Notes under the pieces: generated by a model
Seen by the model: the letters and a program-made list of their open reading frames with translations, nothing else
Told to the model about the DNA's origin: nothing
The model's database searches: none
Program-made: the position numbers and the translations under genes
Source of the DNA: Valencia hispanica
Lineage: Eukaryota; Chordata; Actinopteri; Cyprinodontiformes; Valenciidae
Reading direction: 5' to 3'
Assembly (NCBI GenBank): GCA_963556495.2
Contig: OY747705.1
Coordinates: forward strand, 7,682,501 to 7,746,500
DNA length: 64,000 nucleotides
Shown: positions 35,997-48,945 of the stretch, one piece after another
Layout: each line of letters starts with the position of its first letter
Numbering within the stretch: position 1 is the stretch's first letter

Positions 35997-36492
35997 AATA
36001 TAAAGTTTTTTTCTTTTCATAACCACACATGAATGGTTGTTTTAATCATCAGAAATGATAGGGACTATGATAGGGGGATTGAATTCATGTCAAATTCCAG
36101 AAAGGGAGTGAGGCAGAAATCCCCGGCTTGATATTTTTTCAGTTTGGTTGACATTCCTTAACACAAAAAAATTAAATACGGCTATCTGTTCTCATGAAGG
36201 TGATTTATCCCTGGTTATATGTCATGTTAATGGCCATGAGGACTCGAAAAAGCTCTGTCATTTTAATTAACTCATGGATTATAGATAAGTCCATTTGTCT
36301 TAAAACAGCAATAAGTAAGAATTGAGTGACGGAAGCATAAAAGTAATGGTACCTCAGAGTAAAAAGGAGCTGAATACAAATGCCTGCCACACCTTTCAGC
36401 TCTTTTTTTGTGTAAAAAAGTAAATAAATCATGCCCCATTTCCCTGCTGCTTCACACTTATACACTAATTTGTGTTCATCTATCACATATTA

Positions 36493-36495
36493 CCC

Positions 36496-36593
<98 letters not shown>
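36493..36593. repeat. C24-A17-(TA)n low-complexity tract before tmco1
   Basis: A run of 24 C, then 17 A, then about 24 TA units with one interruption at 36581. It ends about 210 bases before the tmco1 start codon, so it lies in or next to the promoter. Such tracts can adopt unusual DNA structures and also cause assembly errors. Confidence 0.95.
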
Positions 36594-36652
36594 ATTCTTG
36601 GTTTGAGGTTTGCTGCTTTGTGTTTGTGTGTGTATTCGTAAAGTCTCAATGA

Positions 36653-36660
36653 ACCGGAAG
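36653..36660 (+). promoter_or_regulatory. ETS-type site before tmco1
   Basis: ACCGGAAG, a strong ETS/GABP core, lies about 145 bases upstream of the tmco1 start codon, in keeping with a housekeeping promoter. Inferred from motif and position. Confidence 0.4.
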
Positions 36661-36802
36661 AGTTTCTCAGCCGTATGACCTCTGTCTACTGCTGACAGAG
36701 CTCTATGAGGCTCAGTGGAGAGGAGCCGCTCGGGGGTTAGCTTGGAACCGGACCGGACCGGACCTTTGTTCTGTGAAGCGGCTCAGTCAGCACGTCGTCG
36801 GA

Positions 36803-39800
36803 ATGAGCACCATGTTCGCAGACACCATTCTCATCGTCTTCATCTCTGTCTGTACGGCGCTGCTAGCAGAAGGTGGGTGGAAATCCTCTCTAAGCTAGTT
36901 CAAAAACACGGCCATGTATTAATGTGTAACGTTGTTGTACCATTCAGCGCGGGAACATTCTATCACAGTTAGCATGGCGGGTCATTTCTGATGTTTTCTG
37001 GGTCCTCTAGTCAGTAAGGCTTGAATTTACACTAGCCGATAAGGCTAATGACTGGCATCCTGTGGGTTCCGGTGAGGTTTTCAAAATAAAAGTTTCACGG
37101 AAAGCTGTAGCAAATGGAACAAAAATAAGAATATGTACATTTTATTTCTTGAATATGTGTTTAAATGCCATCGTTGGTAGTTTTATTTAAATATAGCTTT
37201 GATTTAGTCAAATGGCTTATCAATAACTGCAAGCATCTGTAAGTACGTCTCCATGCGTCGTTGGTAGCGCAAAACGGTTTATTCTTCTAACCTCGAGGTT
37301 TTAGGTTCATACACCTCCACCTGCTGGTGAAGGACGGCATAACAACCAGAAATGCGCCAAAGTTATTGATACAAAAGAATACGGTAACCCTTCATTTGTT
37401 AAAGGGGAATTCTCCTTGTAAAATATAAATCTACAATAAACAAAAATATAAGCTGGAAAAAGTGTACACCAAGGAATAAATAGGAACGTCAACTCTTAAC
37501 ATGTATATCCATATTGGAATAAAATGTAGTGCAGAGATCTGTGTAAGGAATCAGTACTACATTCAGACCTGCCATGGAGATGACTGCCATGTACAAGAAA
37601 TTAAGTTAGTATGTGTATTCTTTCATTCATATAAATAAAATGTAAATGTATGTTGAGGATGATATGACAATACAATGTCATATTACTTGCCAAGTAATAA
37701 ATAATTTTTCCTGGTTGTAATACCTAAGATGAATGACAGGCGAACAAATGTATTTTTAGCTGTTTAAACCAGTTGAAGGGAATAGGCTTGTGCAGCTTAT
37801 CGACTTTATCCAAAATCTTGTTTTTTGTTGTCCTCTGTCTCTTCAGCATGCAACAAACAGTTCACCTCTGATTCAAAGACGGTGGTAAATTCTACATAAC
37901 AATTATAATACACATTACTCAAGTCTATTTTGCTTATCGGGTAAGATAGCAAGTTCCGCAAGTTTAGGTAAGTTACATATGGCTTTCTGAGATGGTTTTG
38001 AATAAAACAATTCTAACTATGTGAAATATAAAAAAAATATCTTATGTAGCTTAACTTAACCATATTTATGAAATACGTTTTAAAAGATCTGAGCAAGTTA
38101 AATCTGACTTTAATATCCACTGTAGTTGAGGTTTTTAAAGCTCTGACTCTTTCACGCCTAACCCCTGAAAACAGCGGAAACAGGAAGCCTTGTAGCAGCT
38201 AATACTAGTTGGTTCTAGTCAATAAATGAAATCCCTGATTTCAAGTGAAAAATGTTCCAAAATGCACACCTTTTCTCACAAAAAAGGAACTGGTCATAAA
38301 CAACTTAACAAGAAATGTTTGGGTTTTATTTCCTTAAACTATAAATGCTGGCTTTTTTGGAGGATCATTTCTTTCAGGGATTCCAGAGAAAGCTTTAAAT
38401 TCCCTCCTAAAGGGCTGTTAACTGGCCTTTGTAGTTTTCTTAATGCCTTTATTCCTCAGGCAGAACAATGGAAGGAGTGAATGGTGCCGAAATATATATA
38501 TTTTTTTAATCTAAGAAAAGTCAGTGAAAGAAGAAATAAATGAATCTAGGACTTTTTGAGGCCTAAAATCGGGCTGATTGGATTCTGGATCAGAACTCTG
38601 GATCAGATCCAAACAATGGCTTAGTAAACTAAAGGAATCTTATAAAAACCTATGTCATAAGTAATTATCCACTGTCCAGTGATCATATGTTGAACTGAAG
38701 GGAATATGAATATTTTGTTGTCATTTGTATACAAATTCTGCTCTGTTTCCTTTGCAGGGATCACCTGGGTTTTAGTATATCGAACTGAGAAGTACAAGAG
38801 GCTAAAGGCTGAGGTGGAAAAACAGAGCAAAAAGCGTAAGTGTCGCCGGGGTGATCGTCAGTGTCCGACCTCTCATCTATAGACTGTTCTTTACTGTTGA
38901 TTTTTTTTCTTTTTGCTTTCAGTGGAAAAGAAAAAAGAAACCATCACAGAATCTGCGGGACGCCAGCAGAAGAAGAAAATCGGTAAGAAGCCAACGAGTT
39001 GTCATGGGAACCAGCTCACGAATGCGTTGATGTGCTGTGAATGAAGTAGGGCTGCCGAGTATCAGGAAAACACGCCATCACGATGATGATATCGATTGCA
39101 TTTTGGCGACATTTCTCTTATTATTCTGTCTTTCCCTCATCACTGTTTTCCCATCACAGTGATTAGGTGTAGGTGTGTGTGTGTGTGTGTGTGTGGGGGG
39201 GGGGGGTCTATCCAACTAGCCATATAAAATCATGTCAAAGTTTATTTAAAGAAATAGTGCTTTACATCATGTGGGAAGAATTAGGAGACTCTAAGACAGC
39301 CTGCATGGTTACATTGAGCTTGGTGTGCTCCTGACTGCTGAAGGGAGATGATCTTCCAAACCTAAATGTGGTGGTGATTGTGATGCAATGTGCCGTGCTG
39401 CTCTAAAATAAACTGTTCTGTTGCAGAAAGACAGGAAGAGAAGCTGAAGAACAACAACAGAGACCTGTCCATGGTGAGACGTTCTTACAACCGGGACCTG
39501 TCTTCTAAAATAACCCCTTCTCCATGGATCCTGTAGTTTTAGCCACATTTTAGTCAGGTGTTATTTTTCATTGCTCTGTTTGTTCCTAGGTGCGCATGAA
39601 GTCCATGTTTGCAATTGGCTTCTGCTTCACAGCCTTGATGGGCATGTTCAACTCCATGTAAGCTCCACATTTGGTCAGAACAGATGGAACTATTTAGAAG
39701 CGAGTGGATTTAAAACATCTTTAATGAGCTGCGATAAACGGACTGAAACTCCTCGTCGTTTGTCTTTCCGGCAGCTTCGATGGAAGGGTTGTGGCCAAAC

Positions 39801-41464
39801 TGCCGTTCGTGCCGCTGTCCTACATTCAAGGGCTGTCGCACCGCAACCTGCTGGGTGAAGACTACACCGACTGCTCCTTCATCTTCCTCTACATCCTCTG
39901 CACCATGTCAATCAGACAGGTAATTATTATGTTTTAGATGACTGTGCAAAACACGTTCTTAGCCGAAAAGGTATTTTATTGCTAAAACCAGTTTTACTGC
40001 CATGGCTCAGATTGATCCCTTGACTTCATGTCAGGGTAGGCTTATCATCAGCACCTGTAGAGGTGTGAAAAACCGACACAAATCAAAAAATGCCCTTATC
40101 AGCAGCCGGCGGTCTGAAAGCATGAGGTAAAGTCTGAGTTTAACAGAGGCCATTTCTACATCTACCTCACATGTCCTTTAATGTCTTCTCCTGGTTAATA
40201 TTCATTCATTTCAACCTTTGACCCCAAGTAAAGCAGTAAAGCTATGTGACAACCCCCCGCCCCGCTTCTAAGCTTCAGTAACTCTCATTCGCATGTTTGT
40301 AGTTAGTTTTGGTCATTTGATCTCAAAACTTTCCATTTTTATTTATATTTAGTAAGAATGACCCGACTTGTACTTTTCTGTAAAGTTTCTGAATATCAGA
40401 TTTCAAAGAATTGAAAGTTCTGTAGATTAATTTACAATTTAAAAATACTGACATAAAAAAGTAACAATAACAATCAAAAGGTACTGCACCTAGTTTATTT
40501 CTTCTGCTTATACCTGTGCTGAAGGCTCATTTCACGCTGAAACATTAAATAGATATATATGTATTACAGATTTAACACGCTCTCAGTACACTTTAATCAA
40601 GAAAAATAAACAATCGTGCATGGCTTTTTTTCAGATTTTTTTTCACTTTGATCAGTATTAAACAAGGAGCTTCTTTTCCTTAATTTGTTCCTTTCAGTTC
40701 TTAACATTTATTTTGATTGTATAATGTTCTATGAGTTACAACAGTTGAAAGTATAGAACTGACTGGAGATCACCAGTCACCTTTCCCAACTGTACTTGAA
40801 TGCAGCATGAGCAGCTGTTGGAGAAAAGCCTTTCTTATTAATGGGGATTCTGCCGACATGGATTGCTTTATGTCTGCATTTATGAGACTGATTACATTAA
40901 ATATTTGCAGAAGTTAACCATCAAGTCAAGCAGATGCAGGCGATTTGCAGCGGTTTTTGCATCAGGTTGCCGTTGTCCTCTAGGATTGCACGTTGCACTG
41001 AGTTTTACACATAAACATTCTGTATGTGTTCAAGAGGAAAACAGCTGTATTTGTCTCTAACAGAAAAATATCCGAAGATGAATACATGCACTGTTACACC
41101 CCTGATTTAAATACAAAAATTATAATTTGTTTGGATCTAATCAAACTTGACTCATCCTTCTCCACTCAGTGGAGTGGACATGCCTGCCTGATCAAATTAG
41201 ATAGATGAATATACATGCATAACTGGAAGTGGGCCCCAAATCAAATTCTGCATAAGGGCCTTATGCAGTCTTCTGGCACCTCTGATTCTCTAAAAATAAC
41301 CGTCAGCAGCAATCAGCTTCTACCTGATTCTGAAAAACAGATTTCTCTGTCTTTCTTCCTTCCAGAATATTCAGAAAATGCTGGGACTTGCACCCTCCAG
41401 AGCTGCCACCAAACAGGCAGGGGGCTTCCTGGGACCTCCTCCCCAAACGGCAAAGTTTTCCTAA
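36803..41464 (+). CDS. tmco1: TMCO1, ER transmembrane/coiled-coil protein (7 exons)
   Basis: TMCO1 is an Oxa1-superfamily ER membrane protein reported as a calcium-load-activated channel and as part of a multipass translocon. Exons: 36803-36872, 38758-38835, 38923-38982, 39427-39473, 39590-39657, 39775-39919, 41366-41464. They join in phase to 188 codons plus stop, exactly the human length. TM1 is about residues 9-30 (TILIVFISVCTALLAEGITW), followed by a charged coiled coil (about 36-88, KYKRLKAEVEKQSKKLEKKK), the hydrophobic MKSMFAIGFCFTALMGMF, and SFIFLYILCTMSIRQ before a Pro-rich tail. Near-identity with human makes the call safe. It sits between uck2 and aldh9a1 as in human 1q24, here transcribed away from uck2. 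Confidence 0.97.
36873..38757. other. tmco1 intron 1
   Basis: Unremarkable AT-rich intron. A tRNA-like patch near 37247-37320 was considered and not accepted. No mobile element is recognised. Confidence 0.4.
39173..39206. repeat. (GT)n followed by a G run
   Basis: About 11 GT units running into 12-13 G in tmco1 intron 3. Just upstream, near 39050-39110, 'tagggctgccgag' and 'gatgatatcgattgcatttt' resemble an hAT MITE end. Confidence 0.85.
39920..41365. other. tmco1 intron 6
   Basis: Intron of 1446 bases without a recognised repeat, RNA gene or exon. Small ORFs near its end overlap the last coding exon in other frames. Confidence 0.4.
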
Positions 41465-41702
41465 TCAGCAAATCACTATTGGCGCCCCCAACAGAGCATC
41501 AATGGAACTGTTTGTTCTGGAGCGAATGTCTTACTTGTTGCAGCTACTATGTCGTTGGATTTCTTGTTGTGTGTTGTAGTATTTAACTTAAAAATGGGAA
41601 ACGGTTTTGGCATTTTAATTCTTTATATACAGAATAACATCTGAAACCCCTCCCCTTCCAGTATTATTGGATGTCATCTCTATTTTGAGTAAATTACATA
41701 TT

Positions 41703-41708
41703 AATAAA
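41703..41708 (+). terminator. Polyadenylation signal of tmco1
   Basis: AATAAA 238 bases after the stop codon. Inferred from position. Confidence 0.45.
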
Positions 41709-41839
41709 AGTATTATGATTATAGACCAGGATCATTTATATTTCCTATTTTCTTTGCTTTTTTAATTGTTTCTATCAGGTGTAGTTCATAAAAAGTTAAT
41801 TATGTCCAAAAAAATAATTTTAATTTGTATCCAATGCTT

Positions 41840-41975
41840 GGATTTTAGTATTTGGCTAGGGGAGAGCAGGGGAAAGACGCACAGCAAGGGTATGGAGATT
41901 AGGATTGGAACCCTGAGCGTCTGCATCAAGCACTGATAGCCTTGTACGCCATGCATTGCCCCACCATGCCTCATT
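41840..41975. repeat. Dispersed repeat fragment with box-B-like text
   Basis: 'cacagcaagggtatggagattaggattggaaccc' and the following 'agcactgatagccttgtac' look like a fish dispersed repeat often bearing tRNA-like sequence. Exact family not determined. Confidence 0.35.
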
Positions 41976-42099
41976 TTATTGCAGAAATGCCATTGATAGT
42001 TGATACTTAGTGATCCCCAAGTGCTCAGATTTAGGGCTTCTCCAATAAAATAATCTACATTTGTTTCTGGACTAGTACACTCACCATGAAATTAAATGG

Positions 42100-43450
42100 G
42101 TTTTTTTAAACAACCATGGTAGAAAATTTTTTTTTTACTTTCTTTTAGTTCAGTCCGTTTTGGTGACCATAATGAAACATTTTGCATTATTTAAAATAAT
42201 TTCAATCAACCCTAAAGTTAACAAAAACACAAAATTCCAAATTTGACCTAAACAGAAGAGCTTGTTAGACTTTGACTAGGCCATTGAACAATTTCTCTCT
42301 TTTTATCCCCAGCCATTCTGTTGTAGATATATTGTTGTCTTTGGGATCATTATCCTGTTGATGATCCAGTTTAGATGTCAGACAGATGGCCTTGTAATTT
42401 ACTCATGAATACATTGGTATACAAGGGAATTAATGATCTACTTAATAACTGCAAGTTCCCCAGGGCCTGTGGTTGCAAAACAAGCCCAAATCATCAGCCC
42501 TCCACCACCATGCTTAACAGTCATGAGATGTTTTTGCTAATACCATCTCTAGTTTGTCCTCCGCTCTTCAAAGGACATTGTTCCAGAACTCCTGTGCTGC
42601 ATTCAGATGCCCCCTTTTGAACCTAATGCAATTAAAGTTGGTTTAAACAATGCATGTTTTTTCTTTTCGTTTGTGTTCAATAAGACCTGTCGTTCTTGTC
42701 GACTACTCTGTCCGACACATCCTACTACAGTGAGGGTAAAAAACAAGCACTACCTCTATCTGTTCAGAGGGGTTGTCTATGACAAAACACACACCAGATC
42801 CCCCGACACTCATTGGCCACACAAACATCGTTCGCCCTCCTCCACCATGTCTGACAGCTGCTGTAATGTGTTTGTCCTGATATGCTGTGTTTGGTTAGCA
42901 CCAACTATGGTGCTGTGTATTATAGCCAGACATCGCTACTTCAGTCCCATCTGTCCAAAGGGAATTGTTCCTAAAGTCCTGTGCTTCATTCAGGTGCCAC
43001 TTTAACCACACTTTCAAACATCGCTCAGTCTTTTTCTTATTGATCTAAATCGATTAAAACAAATGTTAAATCTCATTAAATCATTTTAGTTAACAGTTGT
43101 ATCATTTAGTAATTTTTTTGAAGAAATTAACATAAAGCTAACTTGGAACAATTTAAAATGACTAATGAAAATGGCATCAAGAATATTGACATTAGGAAAA
43201 TGTATTGTATAGTTATTAATAGTTGTTCATGAAGGATTAATTTAGATTACCTCTTCCTGGACCGTTCTTTAAACTTTAATAAAATAAACAGGCAGTTTTG
43301 CTGGATCTGCTGAAGAAAGGTCAGAGATGTGAATGGAGCACGGCAGCTGAGTCCTGTAGCTGGTCTCTTCTGGTTCTCATGTGGAACATCATACACTGTG
43401 GGGCTTCATCCAGGTGTCACTTTAACGACACATGAACATTTGAAAATAGC
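42100..43450 (-). mobile_element. Decayed Tc1-like elements, reverse orientation
   Basis: 'tgggatcattatcctgttgatgatcc', 'cagacagatggccttgtaat', 'gttgcaaaacaagcccaaatcatcagccctccaccacca' are the reverse strand of a fish Tc1-type transposase gene around the GGGxVMVW block. A second, partly overlapping version follows at about 42830-43010 ('ctgatatgctgtgtttggttagcacc'), and a shorter third near 43370-43440. At least two insertions or a local duplication are implied. No intact frame. Confidence 0.6.
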
Positions 43451-43829
43451 GCTGTAACCCTTTCTGGATTGATGGAAAGCTACATTGCTTCTGTAATTGT
43501 TGCTGTCTTTCCTCTAGGGTATTGTATTAATCCACAAGAATGATGCAGGCCTAAATAATAAAACTGCTTTTATACAGGTGCTCAGACTCGCTGAAGAGCA
43601 GTTTAATGCATCTGATTGGCAACATTTTACCTGTCAAAATGATTGCCTTGTTAGTTCTAGTGTTAATCTTGGTGTAATAATGACAGTGTGGTATCTGTTG
43701 TCAGGGCTGGATTTAGAAAATTAAGGGCCGCTGGGCTTGAGCAAGTTTTGGTGCCCTGTCCCAAAAACCCCCCAAATATTTTACTTATTCAAAATTACAG
43801 AACACTGATAGGTAGGCCTACACATTAGC

Positions 43830-45177
43830 AATAGGGTGACCAGAAGTCCCGCTTTGTGCGGTACAGTCTCGCATTTTCAACACTTTTCACACGTCCCGCA
43901 AATTGAGACAGTGTACCGCATTATTAACAGCAGTAGCTGTGAAAATACATCGGACATAACCGATGTCATTTAAAATTGTCCCGGTGAAAAGCTTAAAATC
44001 ATCAGCCCGACATGCTTCTCCAACCTTGTAAATATATATCTTCATATAAAATTCTTTTTTTTTTTTTAAAGGTACTGCATTCATCTGCGTCTGTCCATTA
44101 ATCTGCCTCTCACTACAGCCCCGCAAAGCCCCGAAGTAACAAAAAGATGTGTGCTCATTGGAAGCTCGCTCCCGGCCCATAACTGGCGCTTTGCTTTTCC
44201 TCTTAGCAGCACCAGAACTTCATATACTTCAGCTATTGGGAGATTTTTCAGCAGCAAAAGAAACAAAAACGTGAAAAAAATCTGAAAGAAACAAAGACTC
44301 CTGAGAGTTTCAATTAATAATGCATTAGACCCCCTGTGTTTAATTCCTAAAGTGAGCTTATTTCAGTGCATCATATTCAAAATGATTACAGATATTACTG
44401 CTTGAAGAATAATTTTTATATAGCCTTAAAAGTACTTCATCAAGACTGCTGAGCAGTGGTGTATCTAGGAAGTTTTTAAAGAGGGTTAAATGGGGGCTAG
44501 TGATGATCTTGGGGTGTCACGCCAAAATAAAAGCAGGGCTGTAATACAAAGGGGGCGGGGCCTAGACTGAGTGACAGACATCTGACTCACAACATGAAGA
44601 TCAAAAATTGATGTAAATATGAATACATAAAACACAAATATCTAATTAAAGTTATTTGTCTGTCTTAATTTATCATTCATTAAAAATATTATCTAAACAA
44701 GGAGTGAAAATGTAGCATCTTCATAAATTCAGAACAGAAGGAGCTGCTGCAGAAAGCAGAGCAGGATTAAAATCACTGAATAATAAATGACTCAGGTAAC
44801 ATTCTGACTGATTTATTGACTGAAGTAACTATTCACTGCAGCTCTAGAATGCAATAGATACTGTACATGTGCATTAAAAAAATTAATTATTTGGACTAAA
44901 TTTTTGGAGCAAAAATCTGAACAAACACATTATACATGTATATACAAAAATCTGGCGATACGATATGTATCGCAATGCAGGGGAGACGATACGATATATT
45001 GCGATACAATGAGTATGAATTTATATTGTGTTTTTTAAAACCTGAATTTAACTGTAGAAAAACTGTCACAGCATTCTAAACGCTCCAACCTGTTTCATTC
45101 TTTAACACAGGGGTTCTCAATCTTTTGCAAGCTGGGCCCCCCCAAAGCTGGTTCATTGCACTTGGGGCCCCAGTCCA

Positions 45178-45228
<51 letters not shown>

Positions 45229-45659
45229 CATCAGTGGGCCTATATCATCATTACTAGGCTATTGCTATATAATTATGAGGTTACATGCTTTGTTGTTATT
45301 ATTATCAGGCCTATTATCATTACTAGGATATTGCTATAATTGGGAATTGGCACCAGAAATCTGCTATTAATTTATCCTTTATTATTGTTATTATTACTAG
45401 GCCTAATAGTAGGCATCATTGCATTTTTTACAGAAGCTTGCAGGTAGGTGATGTTAATGTGAGACCTGAGCCTGCTTTGCCTCGCAAAGATCCTCAATTC
45501 TTGGCTCAATGTTTGATAAACATAGCCTCAAATCATCCTCGATTTGTGCACGATTGCAGTATTTTGTTTTGAGTGCAGTCATTTAAGAGAATCCTGCCTC
45601 ACACAAATATGTCGACGTGAAAGGATAATGACGAAAGAGGGGAGGAGCCAAAGAGTTCC
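43830..45659. other. Mosaic of hAT-like repeat pieces
   Basis: No gene. 'tagggtgaccagaagtcccgcttt' at about 43834 is an hAT-type end. 44935-45105 repeats the 'tctggcgatacgatatgtatcgc' family also seen at 52615 and 61575. 45110 'caggggttctcaatcttttgcaagctgggccc' is another hAT end, followed by the ATT microsatellite. These pieces are truncated and abut one another. Confidence 0.5.
45179..45228. repeat. (ATT)n microsatellite
   Basis: About 16 uninterrupted ATT units within an hAT-like fragment; imperfect ATT text continues to about 45410. Confidence 0.95.
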
Positions 45660-47310
45660 TTCAATTCAATTCAATTCAGTTTATTTATATAGCGCCAATT
45701 CACAACAGATGTCATCTCAAGGCACTTAACAAGAAGTCATTTCAATACATTTATACAAACATTCCAATCAGTTAAAAAGTTTCTTATTTAAAGAATCCCA
45801 GCAGATTGCGTCAGTCATTGGCGTGAGGTTGGGCAGATTTCCAACCACAGCAATCCTTCAGCAATCCCTCATACTGAGCAAGCATCTAGCGACGGTGGAG
45901 AGGAACAACTCCCCTTTAACAGGAAGAAACCTCCAACAGAACCAGGCTTAGTAGGAGCGGCCATCTGCCACGACCGTCTGGGGGTTTGAGAAGACAGAGC
46001 AGAGACACAGAAGGAACAGAAGATCTGATATAAGAGAACTTTCTATGTTACAGAAAGTAAAAAGTTAATAACAGGACACAGTGGATGTTCAATTACTGAG
46101 AGGATCATCCCAGTCGATGCCCCCCGTCCAACAGGGCATTACAGCCAAGCAGGATACCAGACCAGGTATATCTTCTATGGGGAGAAAAACACTGAGAGAA
46201 AACAAAGTTAACAGTCGAAATAACAGAATGTACTGTAATACAACTGGAGAGTAGTAGGAGAAAAGGAAGTAGCAGAGTGAAGAAAATTGATAAGTCTGTC
46301 CTCCAGCAGTCTAAGCCTATAGCAGCATAACTACAGAGATAGCTCAGGATGACCTTAGCCACTCTAACTATAAGCTTTATCAAAAAGGAAAGTTTTAAGC
46401 CTGGCCTTAAAAGTAAACAGAGTGTCTGCCTCACGGACTAAAGCTGGGAGCTGGTTCCACAGGAGAGGAGCCTGATAACTAAAAGATCTGCCTCCCATTC
46501 TACTTTTAGAAATCCTAGGAACTACAAGTAAACCTGCAGTCTGAGAGCGAAGTGCTCTTTTAGGAACATATGGAACAATTAGATCTCTGATGTATGATGG
46601 AGCTGATTATTAAGGGCTTTGTATGTAAGAAGGAGGATCTTAAATTCTACTCTGGATTTAACAGGGAGCCAATGAAGGGAAGCTAAAACAGGAGAAATGT
46701 GATCTCTCTTTTTAATATTCATCAGAACTCTTGCTGCCGCATTTTGGATCAACTGAAGGCTTTTAATGGCATTTTGTGGACTTCCTGATAGTAAAGAATT
46801 ACAGTAGTCCAGCCTTGAGGTAACAAATGCATGGACTAGTTTCTCAGCATCACTCCTGGACAGGATGTTTCTAATTTTAGCAATATTCCGGAGGTGAAAG
46901 AAAGAAATCCTAGAAACCTGTTTAATATGGGATTTAAATGTCAAGTCTCAGTCAAAAATAACGACGAGGTTCTTTACGTTATTACTGGGGGCTAATTTAA
47001 TGCCATCCAGATGAAGTGATTGACTAATCAGTTTCTGTTTTAGAACTTCTGGTCCAAAGACAGCAACTTCTGTCTTGTCAGAATTTAAAAGCAAAAAGTT
47101 TAGATTCATCCATGTTTTTATGTCTTCCAGACATCCCTGTAATCTACCTAACTGACTGGGTTCATCAGGATTTATGGATAAATATAGTTGTGTATCATCG
47201 GCATAGCTGTGGAAATTTATCCCATGCTGTCTAATTATTCTACCAATTGGAAGCATATAGTAAAAAGAATTGGTCCAAGGACAGTCTTCTGTCACTCTTC
47301 AGCTCAATAA
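45660..47310 (-). mobile_element. L2-like LINE, 5'-truncated
   Basis: On the minus strand the frame 47295-46948 contains FHSYADDTQLYLSINPDEPS, the YADD catalytic box of reverse transcriptase, followed by NFLLLNSDKTEVAVFGPE. After a break the frame 46944-46579 continues with RNILSRSDAEKLVHAFVTSRL and SLQLIQNAAARV. The 3' UTR runs to a tail of TTCAA-type repeats at 45660. The front of the reverse transcriptase, the endonuclease and ORF1 are missing. Related 3' ends lie at 32860 and 59284. Confidence 0.85.
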
Positions 47311-47330
47311 GCTGCTCCTGCATATCAATA

Positions 47331-48945
47331 GCGTGACCATATTTTGATTTCCAAAAAAGAGGCCATTTGGCACAGTACTGAAACACTTTTTAACATATTT
47401 AAAGTGTGCATTCTCAATGTGGTTATAAAAGTTTAGTTAAATACCTTTCAAAGAGGCTTTCACAAGAAGAAAATGATTTTATAATCTCTGGAAATAAATT
47501 ATAATAGAAATAGTTACTCTTCTGAATTAAAAAAGGTTACCAGCGACAAAATTAGTTTACTTTTTAAACTGCACTGGACAAAAACGGAAGAAAAATCTGA
47601 AACAATCTTCTGAGAAAACAAGTACTATTTTCTTTTCACTGTAATAAAAGTAAACAGCTGCAGACTCAAACAAAATAAAAAAGTGCTTACTCTGTTTAGT
47701 TTGCATCTTCATCCTGAACAGTCAGTTTATAGATGAACTCTCACTTTGCTCAGCCTTTATAGTTTTTGTGTCCATGTGATCTTTGGGATATTTGCCCCTT
47801 TTGTCACACAGAAACACACATGCCAGCTATGTGAATGGTGCACTCCGCCACCCACTTGTTGCGACTGGACAGTATATCTTTTGTGGTTCGTGCATGAAGC
47901 TTGTGCTTTGACTTCTTGTAAACAGCAGTAGCTCGGCGCTGCATTGCAGGACAACGCGGTGCGGCGCAGCGCAGCTCGGCGCACAGCTTTGTGGCGTCAA
48001 TAAATGAATCAGAACCAGCTCGGGAGGACGTTACACAAGAGAAAGGCTGTCGTACTGCATGCATCACACCAGTCAGTTTAAGTATGGTCCTATGAAAACA
48101 ATAAAAACCCGGACATTTTCATCAGTCTATAATCCTCCCGGATGCCCAGGACAGCACATTAAAAGTGGGCATGTCTGGGGAATAGAGGACTGTTGGTCCC
48201 CCTAAATTGACAGCTCGTTTGCTGTGCACACAAACGATCTCGAACCCACGCAAAAGAGCGATAATACTCTTTAAAGTACATCGCTAATAGTTTTCTCATT
48301 GCTGACAGGCGCTCAGACACTGATTGAAACAGAGAGGAGAAATCGTGTGACGTGCCTGTATCAGTGATAAAGTCTACCAGGCTGGGGTTCTCTGACTGAT
48401 GGGGCCATAGAGGTCTAGTTTTTGTATGAAGGCGTGCACTTTGTCTGCAAGGAGCAAAATATGAGTTTCGCGGCCTTACAAAGACAGTTTAAGGACATTC
48501 AAGCGGTCAAATATAGATCAAATAGGACAGAGACGCAAGCCACATATAGTGTCATCTAGATGCTTCACCAGATCTGATTTGATTTCTGTCATAAACCACT
48601 TCACCTCCTCTAGCAGCTCATACAACCGCTGTAACACCCCGCCCCCCCTTTCCCCCTGAGAGCCAGCCAACTTCAGTGTGACTGGCTGAAACCGCTTATC
48701 ACCTGCATTTGCGCTCATGATCGACAAACAAATCAGATTTGTTCAAAACCTTTTTTTTAAAATCAGTCCAAACACATTTTTATTTCTATTCAGGAGTTAT
48801 TTATATACAAAACTAGAACTTTTTTATGACAGTAGTTTAATACTAATAATTAAAAATTGCAAATGTTCTTTTGGAGTTTTTTTCCTCCCATCCTGTAGCC
48901 TATTGGCGCCACTGGCTGGGTGGGGATCTGGTCACCCTAATTAGC
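47331..48945. mobile_element. hAT-like element, 1.6 kb, non-autonomous
   Basis: The left end 'agcgtgaccatattttgatttcc' and the right end 'gatctggtcaccctaat' form short inverted repeats of the tagggtgacca type. The interior to about 47860 is similar to 54900-55810 in aldh9a1 intron 8, so this is a family with at least two local copies. A GC-rich patch lies at 47930-47990. The 69-residue minus-strand frame at 48518-48727 matches nothing I recognise. Confidence 0.55.

Noticed and set aside
37247..37320. tRNA-like patch with an anticodon-loop-like CTTCTAA and a box-B-like 'aggttcatacacc'
   Set aside because: The acceptor stem does not pair, the D and T arms are poor and box B departs from GGTTCRANNCC. 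At most a decayed tRNA-derived fragment.
41026..41586. Frames overlapping the last tmco1 exon
   Set aside because: Different frame from the conserved TMCO1 C-terminus.
42607..43005. 132-residue plus-strand frame
   Set aside because: The DNA is the reverse strand of Tc1-like transposase remnants.
48518..48727. 69-residue minus-strand frame with a coiled-coil-like stretch
   Set aside because: No family recognised, inside an hAT-like element, no splice signals checked out.
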